The translations under genes were made by a program, and so were the position numbers. Under the pieces are notes generated by a model. The model ran no database searches, was not told where the DNA came from, and saw only the letters and a list, made by a program, of their open reading frames with translations. This document shows, piece after piece, positions 1 through 9,713 of a DNA stretch of 64,000 nt. Numbering within the stretch: the first letter of the stretch is position 1; each line of letters begins with the position of its first letter. This stretch comes from a virus. The DNA lies in the IMG/VR virus record IMGVR_UViG_3300025073_000025, positions 81,544 to 145,543 of that record. One strand, written 5' to 3'.

Positions 1-3000
1 CCCCCTCTACACCCGCTACACCCTGCTGCTTCAAGGTTTTTTGATACTCCCTTACAGCGGAATTATACTTAGTCTGTGACTTAAAAACCTCCAACAACAT
101 TGAGGTAGCTTCCTTTCCTACCTTCTGAAGCCTGTCAGTATCCCCCAATTCAAAATTAAACTTAACACCAAAGTCTATTTTCCCAGGAAACGAAAATAAA
201 CCAGCACCCGCACCGGCTATTTGCCTCTTAACTCTCAATAAGGACTCACTAGCCTGCTGCCTAAGCTGTGAGAGGTCAAAGACCTTGATTGACTCATTCC
301 TAGCAGATGCCAAGGCCTCAAATAAAGATACCTTTATATCCCTACCCTTAGAATCTATAGCCTCGACTACAGCCTCCCCTCCCTGGTTTACTCTTATTAC
401 AGCCTGATCAAACCCAAAAGACGACCCTTCCTCAAAAATAAGAAGCTCACCGCCCCTCATCTTCCTACGAGCCTCGCTGACCTCTTTCAAAAATGCATCG
501 ATGGGCTTTTCTAAAATATTTCTCTGCTTTAATTTGGATGCTGTTTCCTCCCCCGTGTACCCGGCACCAGAAACCCCCCTGGACTGCAAAAACATCTTAT
601 TCAAAATATCCCCACCGCCCAGCGTCTTACCATAGGTTTTTGAATAGGCCGGACTAAGCCTGCCTGCAGCTAAATCCAACGCTTTACTAACAGACTCATT
701 AAAACCAAAAACACCGAAAGCCTCTACACCAGCCTGCTTTGGTATACGAGATATTTGTGTTTCAACCTGTGAAAGGGCCGTTTTTAATTCCAGCTCTTTT
801 GATATAACTTTATCAACACTCTCGGCCCATAAATCCATACCCGCAACAAGCATCCCCAGACCCTCAGTCTGGGGGCTTAAAAACCCCTTTACGGCCACCA
901 TATCATCCATAGACCCGGTTAGTTTATCAAATGCTTTAATAGCGTCCTTACTATAGCCCTCTGCTATCTTTAATCTTGAAAAAGCCACCAGCTGAGCTTG
1001 TGCCTTTATAGCAGAAGAAGTAAAATCATCAAAAGCATAGCTAGCTTTAGTTATAACATTTCCAAACTTATCAAACCCCTCAATAAGACCCGGGGAAACC
1101 ATTGCCATTGGTAAAGCATGCTTCTGCTTTGCCTTTTCTAGTTCTAACCGCTCAAAACTAGAAGACTTATAAACGCCTGTATTTACTGCCTCTTTTATTC
1201 GCTCGTCCTCGGTCTTTTGTGCCCCCCTTTCTGCCTTTTTACTCTGAACCTCCAACTGCTTATACATGGACAACTGCTTATTTATTGTCCTTAATACTTC
1301 TTCTCTCTTAGCTAATTCAGAAGAAACTGCCTCTTCAGCTACCCTACCAGCAGAGCCGGACTCTTTTCCCCACTTAACCAAAGCCGCAATACCAACACCA
1401 ATTGCAGCAGCAACCCCTGCAAACAAAACTAAGGAACTAGCAAATCCCAACGTAGCTATTCTACCTGCAACCATCGTAGAAAAGAGATCCCTAAGACCCT
1501 TACCTACAACAGGTAATAACCCTGCTAAATTACCCAAACCGGTAAATAAGTAAACAAAAACAAGTTTCCCAAATTTACCTAAACCAACCAAGACTTTATT
1601 AATGGGGGAATTCAAAGCAGCCAAACCAACTGCCCCATTAGCCGCCAATGTAGACATTTCCAAATGTGCCCCACGAGTAGCCAACTGTAACTTACTCATG
1701 GACTCTACATTATATATTATGTTGCCATTTAAGTCCTTTACGATACCGCCCATACCAGCGAGGTGCTTACCGGCAGCGGCAGAGTAATCGGGAATTTCCT
1801 TCATACTCTGAGACATCTTGTCCAACTTGCCCATTTTTGATACATTCTCTAAGAAAGCTTGGTTCTTCGGCCCCCCAGCTAAACCCTTAGCCATAGAAGA
1901 AAAAACACCCGCAATAGAGCCCCCACCCGCAGCCAATGAAGAAGTTAACGCCATGTCTATAGAGGAAGCAAACCTTGTAAACCCAATCGAAGCCACCGCA
2001 ATGCCAGCTAAAACACCCTTCAACGCATCGGGTATAGCATTTATAACATTTAAAAATACCTCTCCTCCAGTAGCTACTCCCTTCATAACTGGTAATAAAG
2101 TGTTACCAAAGCTTACAGCTAAATTATCAGCAGAGGCCCTTAGCTTTGCAAATACCTTCTCAGCTGTTTCCATTATGCGAGCGTTTTCTCGCATAGCTGA
2201 CCCTTGTGAGTTAGATGACTCCTCGGAAGCCTTCAAAACCAAACCAAAGTTATTTAACAAAGCTAAGACGGAGTTATACTGACGAGCACCACCCAAAGCA
2301 GTAGCAACGGATAGTCTTTGACTTCTAGTTAAAGTGTCCCATCTATCAGCTAACTCAATCAAAATAGGCATAAAACCCCTAAAATTGCCTTGTAAATCCT
2401 TGGTTATAACACCGACCTTAGCTAATTCAGACACAGTTTCGGGACGAACTGTTCTCTGAAAAATAAATCTTAAAGATGTACCAATTTCTTTACCTGGTTG
2501 CCTAGTAGCCGTTCCAATAGCTGTTATCATACCATTTAATTCATCAAAGTTCACACCCACAGACGCAGCAGCAGAACCCGCTTTCTTTAAAGCATCAGTC
2601 AAAGTACCCTCGGTTACCGCGTTTCTATTTGCTACCTCGTTCCAGGCATCAACTATTTGTATAGCATTTGATGCCTCAATTCCAAATTGATGCAAAGCAG
2701 AGGTCAAACCCTCAGCAGCGTCTTTTTGATTTAATACTGTAACATTTGCAGCAAGAACAGCAGCCTCTGTTAACCTTTGTACGTCTATCATCTCAAACCC
2801 TTGCTGAGCAAAGATTTGCATAGCCCCAATAACTTCCGCTAGGCTAGCTCCGTAAGACTTTGCCATCTTCATGGCAAATTTTATTACATTCTCAGAAAAC
2901 GCAGCAAAGTCCTTATCTGCCTCTACCATAACCTTGCCAAGACTTGCTACACCGAACTCAACGTCCTTCATAGTCTTTACTGCACTACGCAACATAGCCA

Positions 3001-4666
3001 CGCCACCATAAACAATACCGGCGGCGGAACCCCACATAGCAACCCTTCTAAAAGCTAGTGTTAAACCTTCCTTAGCGCTAAGTTCTTTATTAAGTTGTCT
3101 TACCTGTACCCTAACCTTATCAGCAGTATTGCCTGCCTTTGTTAAAGATACAAGATATTTTTGTAGGCCACCCGCAGTGTCCTCTACCTCTAGAACCTTC
3201 TCCTGACGAGCCCCACCAGAAATCTTGGCAGCGGCCGCTATCTTATCCCTTAAGGCATTTATACCCTGTAAAGCAGCCTTACCTGTACTACCAGCCAACT
3301 CTGTAATAAACCTAGGAATCCTAATCTTATCACCGCCAGAAATAGAAATGGTTTCTAGAGCCTTGGCATACTGATCTAAGGTTTTAGCTGCAAGAGCAGC
3401 CTCTCTCCTATCCAAAAGCTGAAATTGGGGGGAAGTCTTCATCGCTTCTACTACTACACCAAAATTCTGACGCAGCTTAATTAGGTTACCCCCTGCATCT
3501 TTATACAATAAAGCAAAAGCCTGCCTGACCCTCTCTGTAACATCAGGAACCTCTTTCATAGACCTCAACAAAACAAGAGCTTCCTGTTGAGTACTACTTA
3601 AACCTGCTTCAAGATTACTAGGCTTTCTAAATAAAAAACTAGCCTCTGGAGTAACCAAAGGAGCCACCCCACGACCACCCTTAGACATAACAGCTGGATT
3701 AATAACCCCAGTCCCACCCGCCCGTGCTACTGCCTCCATAAAACTTATTAAAGTTTGGCTACTTTCCAATATCTTAGACGATAACTGTCGAGCCTTAGTT
3801 TCTTGTCCTGCACCAACTGCTAAATCAAACGTGGACGCCAAAGAATCTAACTCAGTAACAAGGTTATCTTGTATCTTTCTAATAACCTCTCTACCAAACG
3901 ATTCTACTACTGCTGAAGCTCTTTTAGCCTCAGAACCAGAACCAATATTCTTAGAAGATAAGGTTCTACGCAAATTTAGTATTGAAGACTCTACAATAGC
4001 TGGTGCAACTATTCCTCCAGCCCCCCTCTCTTTTAACATATTTACAAGATTGTCCAAATGGAGCTTAACTTCTACGTCAACCCCCTGCAAGGAAGAACGA
4101 ACCTTGTCCATTACCTTATTAAGACCCATGTCCCCTGCAGTAACACTAGACCTATTTAATTCAGAAACCTGGGAGGACATAGCTCGAGCTGCAGTCCTAT
4201 ATTGAGAAACAGCAGAAGATACAACTGTAGCCTCGGATGCCCTTAGATGTTTACCTATATTTTCTCTTAAAGTTTTAAACGAATCAGCAACATCACCCAA
4301 AGCAGCCCCCGCCTCTTTAGAGGCGACCTTAGCCTCTTGCTCAGCCGCTTTCTGAGCCTCCTCAGCCACACTCTTTAATGCCTCGGTAGTTGCATCTACA
4401 GCAGACTTAGCAGCCTTTCCTGCCTCGCCTGTGTTCACGGTAGGACCAGCACCCCCACCCGTGTGAGAGGCCCCAGAAGACGCAGTCTCCAAACCCCTTT
4501 GAAAATCTTTTAGGGTTTTTACTAATGAACTTAGAACAGCGTTTAACTCAGTAGCAGCAGCGGATGTTCCTCCACCTCCGGCCCCAATACCACCCCCTTT
4601 AGTGCCACCTTGAGTAGAAATATTGAATAGCAAATCAAAGATATATTTATTCTTACTACCTGCCAT
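1..4666 (-). CDS. Phage tail tape measure protein (3' end beyond window)
   Basis: An open frame of at least 1555 codons starts at the ATG at 4666 (AAGGAA upstream) and has no stop before the window edge, so the C-terminus is missing. Residues about 540-760 match the TP901-type tape-measure core, with stretches such as SYGASLAEVIGAMQ, NRNAVTEGTLTDALKKAG, VGVNFDELNGMITAIGTATR and PGKEIGTSLRFIFQRTV. Long Ala/Lys/Glu-rich coiled-coil segments precede it. Hydrophobic stretches lie near residues 845-895 and 1065-1098. Tape measure proteins set tail length and enter the cell envelope during DNA ejection. The gene is the last of the tail module, after the chaperone-like genes, which is the standard order. 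Short plus-strand open frames inside it are antisense shadows. Confidence 0.93.
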   Translation of the reverse strand, partial: MAGSKNKYIFDLLFNISTQGGTKGGGIGAGGGGTSAAATELNAVLSSLVKTLKDFQRGLETASSGASHTGGGAGPTVNTGEAGKAAKSAVDATTEALKSVAEEAQKAAEQEAKVASKEAGAALGDVADSFKTLRENIGKHLRASEATVVSSAVSQYRTAARAMSSQVSELNRSSVTAGDMGLNKVMDKVRSSLQGVDVEVKLHLDNLVNMLKERGAGGIVAPAIVESSILNLRRTLSSKNIGSGSEAKRASAVVESFGREVIRKIQDNLVTELDSLASTFDLAVGAGQETKARQLSSKILESSQTLISFMEAVARAGGTGVINPAVMSKGGRGVAPLVTPEASFLFRKPSNLEAGLSSTQQEALVLLRSMKEVPDVTERVRQAFALLYKDAGGNLIKLRQNFGVVVEAMKTSPQFQLLDRREAALAAKTLDQYAKALETISISGGDKIRIPRFITELAGSTGKAALQGINALRDKIAAAAKISGGARQEKVLEVEDTAGGLQKYLVSLTKAGNTADKVRVQVRQLNKELSAKEGLTLAFRRVAMWGSAAGIVYGGVAMLRSAVKTMKDVEFGVASLGKVMVEADKDFAAFSENVIKFAMKMAKSYGASLAEVIGAMQIFAQQGFEMIDVQRLTEAAVLAANVTVLNQKDAAEGLTSALHQFGIEASNAIQIVDAWNEVANRNAVTEGTLTDALKKAGSAAASVGVNFDELNGMITAIGTATRQPGKEIGTSLRFIFQRTVRPETVSELAKVGVITKDLQGNFRGFMPILIELADRWDTLTRSQRLSVATALGGARQYNSVLALLNNFGLVLKASEESSNSQGSAMRENARIMETAEKVFAKLRASADNLAVSFGNTLLPVMKGVATGGEVFLNVINAIPDALKGVLAGIAVASIGFTRFASSIDMALTSSLAAGGGSIAGVFSSMAKGLAGGPKNQAFLENVSKMGKLDKMSQSMKEIPDYSAAAGKHLAGMGGIVKDLNGNIIYNVESMSKLQLATRGAHLEMSTLAANGAVGLAALNSPINKVLVGLGKFGKLVFVYLFTGLGNLAGLLPVVGKGLRDLFSTMVAGRIATLGFASSLVLFAGVAAAIGVGIAALVKWGKESGSAGRVAEEAVSSELAKREEVLRTINKQLSMYKQLEVQSKKAERGAQKTEDERIKEAVNTGVYKSSSFERLELEKAKQKHALPMAMVSPGLIEGFDKFGNVITKASYAFDDFTSSAIKAQAQLVAFSRLKIAEGYSKDAIKAFDKLTGSMDDMVAVKGFLSPQTEGLGMLVAGMDLWAESVDKVISKELELKTALSQVETQISRIPKQAGVEAFGVFGFNESVSKALDLAAGRLSPAYSKTYGKTLGGGDILNKMFLQSRGVSGAGYTGEETASKLKQRNILEKPIDAFLKEVSEARRKMRGGELLIFEEGSSFGFDQAVIRVNQGGEAVVEAIDSKGRDIKVSLFEALASARNESIKVFDLSQLRQQASESLLRVKRQIAGAGAGLFSFPGKIDFGVKFNFELGDTDRLQKVGKEATSMLLEVFKSQTKYNSAVREYQKTLKQQGVAGVEG

Positions 4667-4696
4667 TCCGTTCCTTATTTATTGACGTTTATATAA

Positions 4697-5740
4697 TTAT
4701 TTTTTAACGTTAACGTCTGTGGATTTTTTATCTAGTTTAGCAGCCATTGTTGGACTATATTTTATTTCATTTCGAATGGGATTCGACTTAGTAACTATAG
4801 TCTCTTCATGGTTCCAAGCTGATAAACCCTTACCTCTTTTTGTACCTTTTTCCCCCGCCGATTCTCTGGATTTTTCATCAAAATAATTCTTCATAAAAGC
4901 ATCCAAAGAAGCGTCATCTTCAATAATATCGTCGGAAGGTCGATCCGACGGCATCATTTCGTAGATAGATTGGTAAAAAGAGCTCCAATATACAACAGCT
5001 AGTTGGTCAGGAGAAAAGTCCTTTATTGAAATACTAAATAAAGAGTCACCAAGCTTTATGGCAGAAGTATACCGTACTCTCCATAAGGAATGTCTTGCTA
5101 AATACCTTAAAACCCCAACATCCAAACCCATACTAAAACGAATATATTTAGCATATAGTCGACTCTTAAACAGAATATCCTTTTCACCATCAAAATCTTT
5201 CTTTGTTGGCCACCATAGTTCTTCACCGTCTGGTCTATAAATACCTCTGCACAATAGGTAATTAAATTTAGCTTCTTGAGCTCTTTTTTCAGCACAAAAA
5301 TCTAAATGCTGCTCTTTTATAATGATTAAATCAAGAAGCTGCTGATTTAAATCCTCTATAACACCCTTCACTTTCTCTTTTCGAGACGGGACTTTCGTAA
5401 TAAGTTCAAGTAGCTTTTCTTGGGCCTTGACTTTTTCCCTCAATACCCCTATTTCTTTTTCTTCCTCTCCTGTAAAAATTCCCCTAGCCGTAAGTATTTC
5501 AGTGGCTTGTGCCACTGTCAAAAATCCTGCTTCAATAGCCCGAGAATATTCTACCTCATATGTCATATTGGCCATCATCTTATCATGACCAGAACAGTGC
5601 TTTAAATAGACTAAAACATCTTTGTCTTTACCATTCTTAATCCTTTCAAGCTTACCACCAAAACTAATCTCATCTATAAGTATAGAAACTTTTTCTATAG
5701 GTAAGGAAAAATTTTGAGATTGTGTTTCTTGAAAAACCAT
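4697..5740 (-). CDS. Putative tail assembly chaperone-like protein, long form
   Basis: A 347-residue protein lies directly upstream of the tape measure gene. Its N-terminal half resembles in layout the protein at 6542-7348. Both have a short beta-rich start, then an AG(F/L)xT...GI helix (here AGFLTVAQATEILTARGI), then a charged coiled coil. The C-terminal third is acidic then basic and probably disordered. Position between tail tube and tape measure is where siphophages encode gpG/gpGT-type tail chaperones, so that role is inferred, not seen as a known domain. The ATG lies 8 bases after the stop of the GIY-YIG gene and has no clear ribosome site, so its translation may depend on coupling or on an upstream signal displaced by the insertion. 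Confidence 0.6.
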   Translation of the reverse strand: MVFQETQSQNFSLPIEKVSILIDEISFGGKLERIKNGKDKDVLVYLKHCSGHDKMMANMTYEVEYSRAIEAGFLTVAQATEILTARGIFTGEEEKEIGVLREKVKAQEKLLELITKVPSRKEKVKGVIEDLNQQLLDLIIIKEQHLDFCAEKRAQEAKFNYLLCRGIYRPDGEELWWPTKKDFDGEKDILFKSRLYAKYIRFSMGLDVGVLRYLARHSLWRVRYTSAIKLGDSLFSISIKDFSPDQLAVVYWSSFYQSIYEMMPSDRPSDDIIEDDASLDAFMKNYFDEKSRESAGEKGTKRGKGLSAWNHEETIVTKSNPIRNEIKYSPTMAAKLDKKSTDVNVKK

Positions 5741-5747
5741 ATATTAA

Positions 5748-6515
5748 CTATACAATAGAAAGTTTATTTTTATCCCTAGGCACTATAGGGATATCAAGGG
5801 CTCGTCCAAAGGACCAACCTAGCACATTAACCCTGAAGTTTAAGGTGGTTCTATTTATACCGTACTCTTTAGCCCAATCAGACAACGGCTGGGATTTTCC
5901 ATTATATTTCCAGCACTTGGCTCGCTGGTAGCTAGAGTTGTTTTCCCCTTCCAGAGAAAGAACAGGTGTTGTTAGTGCCCGTTCAAGAGACCAGCCCATC
6001 TCTTTTACTCGGAAGGCAAGGGTTGTCCGACTTATATTGTACTCTTTCGCCCAGTCAGACAAAGGCTGGGATTTTCCCTCGTACTCCCAGCACTTAGCAT
6101 GTTGATAGCTTGGGCTTTTTTCACCTGTACGACCATACATAGGATTCTTCTCACCCCTATTGTTCTTAGACATTTTCTGCCTGGATTCTTCCGTGAATTT
6201 ATAGCCCAAAAGGCTTCCCGCTGTAGGACAAATATTATAGCCTATTTTAGGGTTGGCAGCATCAAAGTATTTGATCCAATAATCCTCCCTACCCACCAAA
6301 TCCTCTATATTTTCCACTGGTTCCAAAACACCAAAGTAGAAATTCTCCTTACCATACTTGTTCCAAGCGCTCTGAAGATACACTGAGTAGTGGGTTCCTT
6401 TATTAAGGCCCCTTATATGATTGGACCACCTCTCTCTAAAATTACAAGCAGACCCTACATAAAATTTTCCATTAACAATATTTATTATAGCGTATATCCC
6501 AGACCTGCATTGCAT
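5748..6515 (-). CDS. Freestanding GIY-YIG homing endonuclease
   Basis: A 255-residue protein. Residues 5-95 form a GIY-YIG nuclease domain: SGIYAIINIVNGKFYVG, then RERW with the usual catalytic Arg region, and a REDYW block with the Glu. A NUMOD3-like linker (GEKNPMYGRTGEKSPSY) follows. Two copies of a DNA-binding helix-turn-helix segment come next, each with KCWxYxGKSQPLSDWAKEY. The second copy lacks the ALTTP ending seen in the first and in the other GIY-YIG genes here. Such enzymes cut an intron-free or insertion-free allele and spread by repair. The gene sits between the two chaperone-like tail genes. Ribosome site AGGGGT precedes the ATG. Confidence 0.92.
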   Translation of the reverse strand: MQCRSGIYAIINIVNGKFYVGSACNFRERWSNHIRGLNKGTHYSVYLQSAWNKYGKENFYFGVLEPVENIEDLVGREDYWIKYFDAANPKIGYNICPTAGSLLGYKFTEESRQKMSKNNRGEKNPMYGRTGEKSPSYQHAKCWEYEGKSQPLSDWAKEYNISRTTLAFRVKEMGWSLERALTTPVLSLEGENNSSYQRAKCWKYNGKSQPLSDWAKEYGINRTTLNFRVNVLGWSFGRALDIPIVPRDKNKLSIV

Positions 6516-6541
6516 AATATACCCCTAAAAACTAACTAACC

Positions 6542-7348
6542 TTAAGAAGCCTTACGCCTTCCCCTCTTTAATTTTACCTTCTCCTCCACAACAACCTCTA
6601 CAGGTAAAGCTTCCTCCACTACAAGGTCCACAACCTCAGAAAGAGACGCCTCTCCATCAACCACCGCCTTATTTGCAGCAGCTGCCTCTTCTTCCTTCCT
6701 AGCTTCTTCCTCATCAGATATCTCGGTCATTACCTTAGAAAAGACTGCTCGCTCAGGTAGGGCATCAAAAACATCAGAGCCCAGCCCTTCTATCCAAAGT
6801 AAAATTTCTAAGCGCGCCCTCGTTTGAAGTACTATATTACGCTCACGCTTAAACTGCTCCAACGATTCCCATACCCTCTTTCCATTGCTATCCACAGTAA
6901 GCACACAAGCCAGGAATTCTACCTTTTCTGTTTGTGCATACTCTTCACATGTATTTGCCATAGGAACTGTAAGCCTTTGGTTCCATTCTACAACTGCTGT
7001 GCGGGCCGAGTTAACCTCAACCACTAAACCAATTCTCTCTGACCTATCGGTGGCTCTTTCCATAGCTATGACCTTCTCTTGCAACTTTTCCTGCAAACTA
7101 TTACCTTGCTGGTCATAATCAGGGCCTATAATATTACGTTTTTTTAAGAGATCCATCATCTCTGACTTCGTGAAAAGGCCTGCTTTTAAGGCCTTATTAT
7201 AACTTTTTATTGATTCCCACTCCGCGTCTCGCACATCCGCCGCCGTGGGCTGGACTAAAAAGAATGTTCGTACATCATCCTTACCAAATTCAATTTCAAA
7301 CTTTCTTTTTCCATCATCCAATAAAGAATCCAATTTTTCCTGGTCCAT
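6542..7348 (-). CDS. Putative tail assembly chaperone-like protein, short form
   Basis: A 268-residue protein with a beta-rich N-terminus, the helix AGLFTKSEMMDLLKKRNI, a helical middle, a conserved-looking LACVLTVDSNGKRVW segment and a low-complexity Glu/Ala/Val-rich tail ending in a basic KLKRGRRK patch. It is weakly related in layout to the protein at 4697-5740. Together with location upstream of the tape measure gene, this suggests a tail assembly chaperone pair. In many siphophages the pair arises by ribosomal frameshifting; here both are complete separate genes. The start is 3 bases after the upstream stop, and the ribosome site GGAAGGG overlaps the end of that gene, so the two are translationally coupled. 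Confidence 0.55.
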   Translation of the reverse strand: MDQEKLDSLLDDGKRKFEIEFGKDDVRTFFLVQPTAADVRDAEWESIKSYNKALKAGLFTKSEMMDLLKKRNIIGPDYDQQGNSLQEKLQEKVIAMERATDRSERIGLVVEVNSARTAVVEWNQRLTVPMANTCEEYAQTEKVEFLACVLTVDSNGKRVWESLEQFKRERNIVLQTRARLEILLWIEGLGSDVFDALPERAVFSKVMTEISDEEEARKEEEAAAANKAVVDGEASLSEVVDLVVEEALPVEVVVEEKVKLKRGRRKAS

Positions 7349-7351
7349 GAT

Positions 7352-7672
7352 TTACCCTTCCTTTTTTGTTGTTGGTGTTGGTTGTCTTATTTTCAAAATA
7401 TCAACACCAACTTTAGTGTAATTAACTTCATAATTCTGGTCTATTTCTGCAGAAAGTTTACGTATTGTATTATTACCAAGTCGCAGAACCTTGGACCTAA
7501 AAATCTCGTAACGCTGTTTATCACCAATAGCTAACTCGGCTAAATCTAGAACATTCTCAAATAACTTGGTAATGTCTCCACGTAAAACCTCTTGTAATTT
7601 TTCTGCAGACCACTTTTTGGTCTTGTCGTCCTTAACAAGTAAATCTTTTTTTACTTTTGGTTCCTTTTCCAT
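7352..7672 (-). CDS. Small charged protein upstream of tail chaperone genes
   Basis: A 106-residue, lysine- and glutamate-rich, mostly helical protein beginning MEKEPKVKKD. I chose the ATG at 7672 because AAAGGAG precedes it at good spacing. An ATG 42 bases earlier in the same frame would overlap the end of the upstream nuclease gene and has no ribosome site. No known domain is recognised. It is coupled to the following chaperone-like gene (3-base gap), so a role in tail morphogenesis is possible but is inferred only from place. Confidence 0.75.
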   Translation of the reverse strand: MEKEPKVKKDLLVKDDKTKKWSAEKLQEVLRGDITKLFENVLDLAELAIGDKQRYEIFRSKVLRLGNNTIRKLSAEIDQNYEVNYTKVGVDILKIRQPTPTTKKEG

Positions 7673-7682
7673 GAAGTCTCCT

Positions 7683-9713
7683 TTAAGCATTATTAATATA
7701 CAACTGGAAACCACAGTCCCAGACCCTGTCTGATTCTTCTTCTTTAAGGTCTAGGTCTGTACTAATGTATCTTTTCTCCCCGTCTAGATTAAACGGGGTT
7801 GGATCTATATACCTATCTTTTTTAAATCCTAATTTTATGTAGGTGTCTTCTTGTTGATCATATCTTAGGTTGGTTTTGATTTTTATCTTCCGCCCGAAAA
7901 TTTTTTCGGCGGCCAAAAAAAGCCTGTCAAAACAACCATTTATATTACTACACCTCACCAAAAAAAGATATCTATCAAAAGAAATACAACTAATTAAATT
8001 ACCATTAAAATACATACCAAAAGAATATTTTATATCACAACCACCATCAAGATTATACTTATTATGAAAATTATTTGCCGCCTCAACATCTACTTCTTTT
8101 ACTTGACATTTTGAAAAATCTATATTACTCCCTACTAGTTCTTGTGATATTATATTTAATACTATATCTTTTTTATTAATATATTCATCTTCAAATAGTG
8201 TGAAAAGTTTAATTCCCTTCTCCTTACACATATCATATTTCATTTTATGGTAGAATTTATCTTTCCCGCCGGAAAATTCTGAGTGCCAATATAGTCCACA
8301 ATATTCAATGGCAAAATTTTTCGACGGTACAAAAATATCTAACTCGTACGGCTTTATTTGTTCCCTATCATTTGGGATTACATTTTCTTCACCAATTAGG
8401 GAAATAACATAAGAACAAACTTCCTTTTCTGCTCTAGAAACACCCGAAGGATTACATTCTGGGCACCTTTTTCCATGAAAAAAATTATCCCAACTCATCT
8501 GTCTTATATGCCCTTTTGGACATGCATATTCTAATTTTCCCTGTGCATTTACGTAGGTATCTGAACGCAGCGTATAATCAAAAGTACCCATATAGTCACG
8601 AACACGATCTATTCCCACAAGCTTATTACCATAGCACTCAGCACACCCAACCCTCTTTCCGATTATATTAGGATAAGCCTGCCTGGCCACATGGCCCCTA
8701 CCACACTCAACTACGTAGGTGTTATCAGACCCAACCCACATACCCGTCCTCATTTTAAACCCTATTGGCAAAAGCTCCACAAGGTTTTTATAAGATTCTG
8801 CCTCTTGTTCACAACAAGAACAAGCCCTCAACCTAGTAACCTCTGGAAAATACCGCCAATATATACTACCACAAACAAAACACTCAACCTTAAGCTGGCT
8901 ATGTATATCTCTCTCCTCACTTAAAATCAAACCCAAAATAAGAAGTCTATCCTGCTCCCTTAAAAAAACCTCCCTGTCACATTCTTTACACGAATAACCA
9001 GGAAGCCTATACAACGAAGTACTATTTTGGTGACCGTTAGTACAAAAACAAGACATATCAGTGTCCTGGTTTACATAGTCTCCCTCATCCAATAAAAACC
9101 CCGCTGCCCTAAACCTCTTTTCCACTTCTTCATACGTCTTCTTTCTAGTCTTAGAACATAAACCGCACTCTGTGGGCTTCTTAAAATTACTATAGGTCAT
9201 AAACGATCTATGCCCGTTTGGGCATATAAAACGAAACTTGAAATGGCTACCAACTAAATCGTACTCTTCTAAAGAAGATAATACCTCATATCCCCTATCC
9301 TTGAATGCCTTAACAATATTGTCGTAAGGCTCTTTTTCGCACTCGGGGCACCTGCGCATACTCTGAAAACTATTCCAAGTAGTAAAATTAACATGCCCCT
9401 TATCACAAGAGTACTTTATTCTGGTATACTGATTCTTATAATTTTCAGATAAAACAGTATAGCCAACCTTAGAAAACTCCTCTATAACTCTAGCTATTCC
9501 TATTTTATTACACTCACGACATTTCGCCCCGCCTCCATAAATATGGTTAAAACTAGTGGTATGTACATGCCCCTTCTTGCACGCTACTAGCAGCGGGGTA
9601 GTTACATTCTCGTAACTTTCCTCATCAGTATATAGCTTGTACCCAAAACTTTCTATAAAATCCTTTACAAACGAATAAGGATATTTAATTTTTGGCATAA
9701 ACTGCACCGACAT
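7683..9713 (-). CDS. Zinc-finger repeat / VSR-like (EDxHD-type) homing endonuclease, long form
   Basis: A 676-residue protein. The first ~430 residues carry about seven treble-clef-like modules, most with a CxxGH...CxxC pattern (for example CKKGHVHTTSFNHI then CRECN), resembling DUF723-type fingers. A nuclease domain follows at about 440-520 with PYELDIFVPSKNFAIEYCG and LYWHSE. This matches the Glu/Asp...His arrangement of the VSR-related family that includes I-Bth0305I (established family knowledge). The ~150-residue C-terminal domain recurs in the protein at 32233-33891 and may be GNAT-like; that is a guess. The ATG overlaps the upstream nuclease stop by one base (TAATG). A T-run/G+C/A-run element lies inside the gene at 7901-7921. 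Confidence 0.85.
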   Translation of the reverse strand: MSVQFMPKIKYPYSFVKDFIESFGYKLYTDEESYENVTTPLLVACKKGHVHTTSFNHIYGGGAKCRECNKIGIARVIEEFSKVGYTVLSENYKNQYTRIKYSCDKGHVNFTTWNSFQSMRRCPECEKEPYDNIVKAFKDRGYEVLSSLEEYDLVGSHFKFRFICPNGHRSFMTYSNFKKPTECGLCSKTRKKTYEEVEKRFRAAGFLLDEGDYVNQDTDMSCFCTNGHQNSTSLYRLPGYSCKECDREVFLREQDRLLILGLILSEERDIHSQLKVECFVCGSIYWRYFPEVTRLRACSCCEQEAESYKNLVELLPIGFKMRTGMWVGSDNTYVVECGRGHVARQAYPNIIGKRVGCAECYGNKLVGIDRVRDYMGTFDYTLRSDTYVNAQGKLEYACPKGHIRQMSWDNFFHGKRCPECNPSGVSRAEKEVCSYVISLIGEENVIPNDREQIKPYELDIFVPSKNFAIEYCGLYWHSEFSGGKDKFYHKMKYDMCKEKGIKLFTLFEDEYINKKDIVLNIISQELVGSNIDFSKCQVKEVDVEAANNFHNKYNLDGGCDIKYSFGMYFNGNLISCISFDRYLFLVRCSNINGCFDRLFLAAEKIFGRKIKIKTNLRYDQQEDTYIKLGFKKDRYIDPTPFNLDGEKRYISTDLDLKEEESDRVWDCGFQLYINNA

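Noticed and set aside
1266-4205. Several plus-strand open frames of 60-154 codons opposite the tape measure gene
   Set aside because: They are antisense to a continuous 1555-codon frame with clear TP901 motifs, have no ribosome sites and have low-complexity translations.
6542-7348. A programmed frameshift joining the chaperone-like genes
   Set aside because: Both frames are complete genes with their own starts, and an unrelated nuclease gene lies between; no slippery heptamer was seen near the end of the first.
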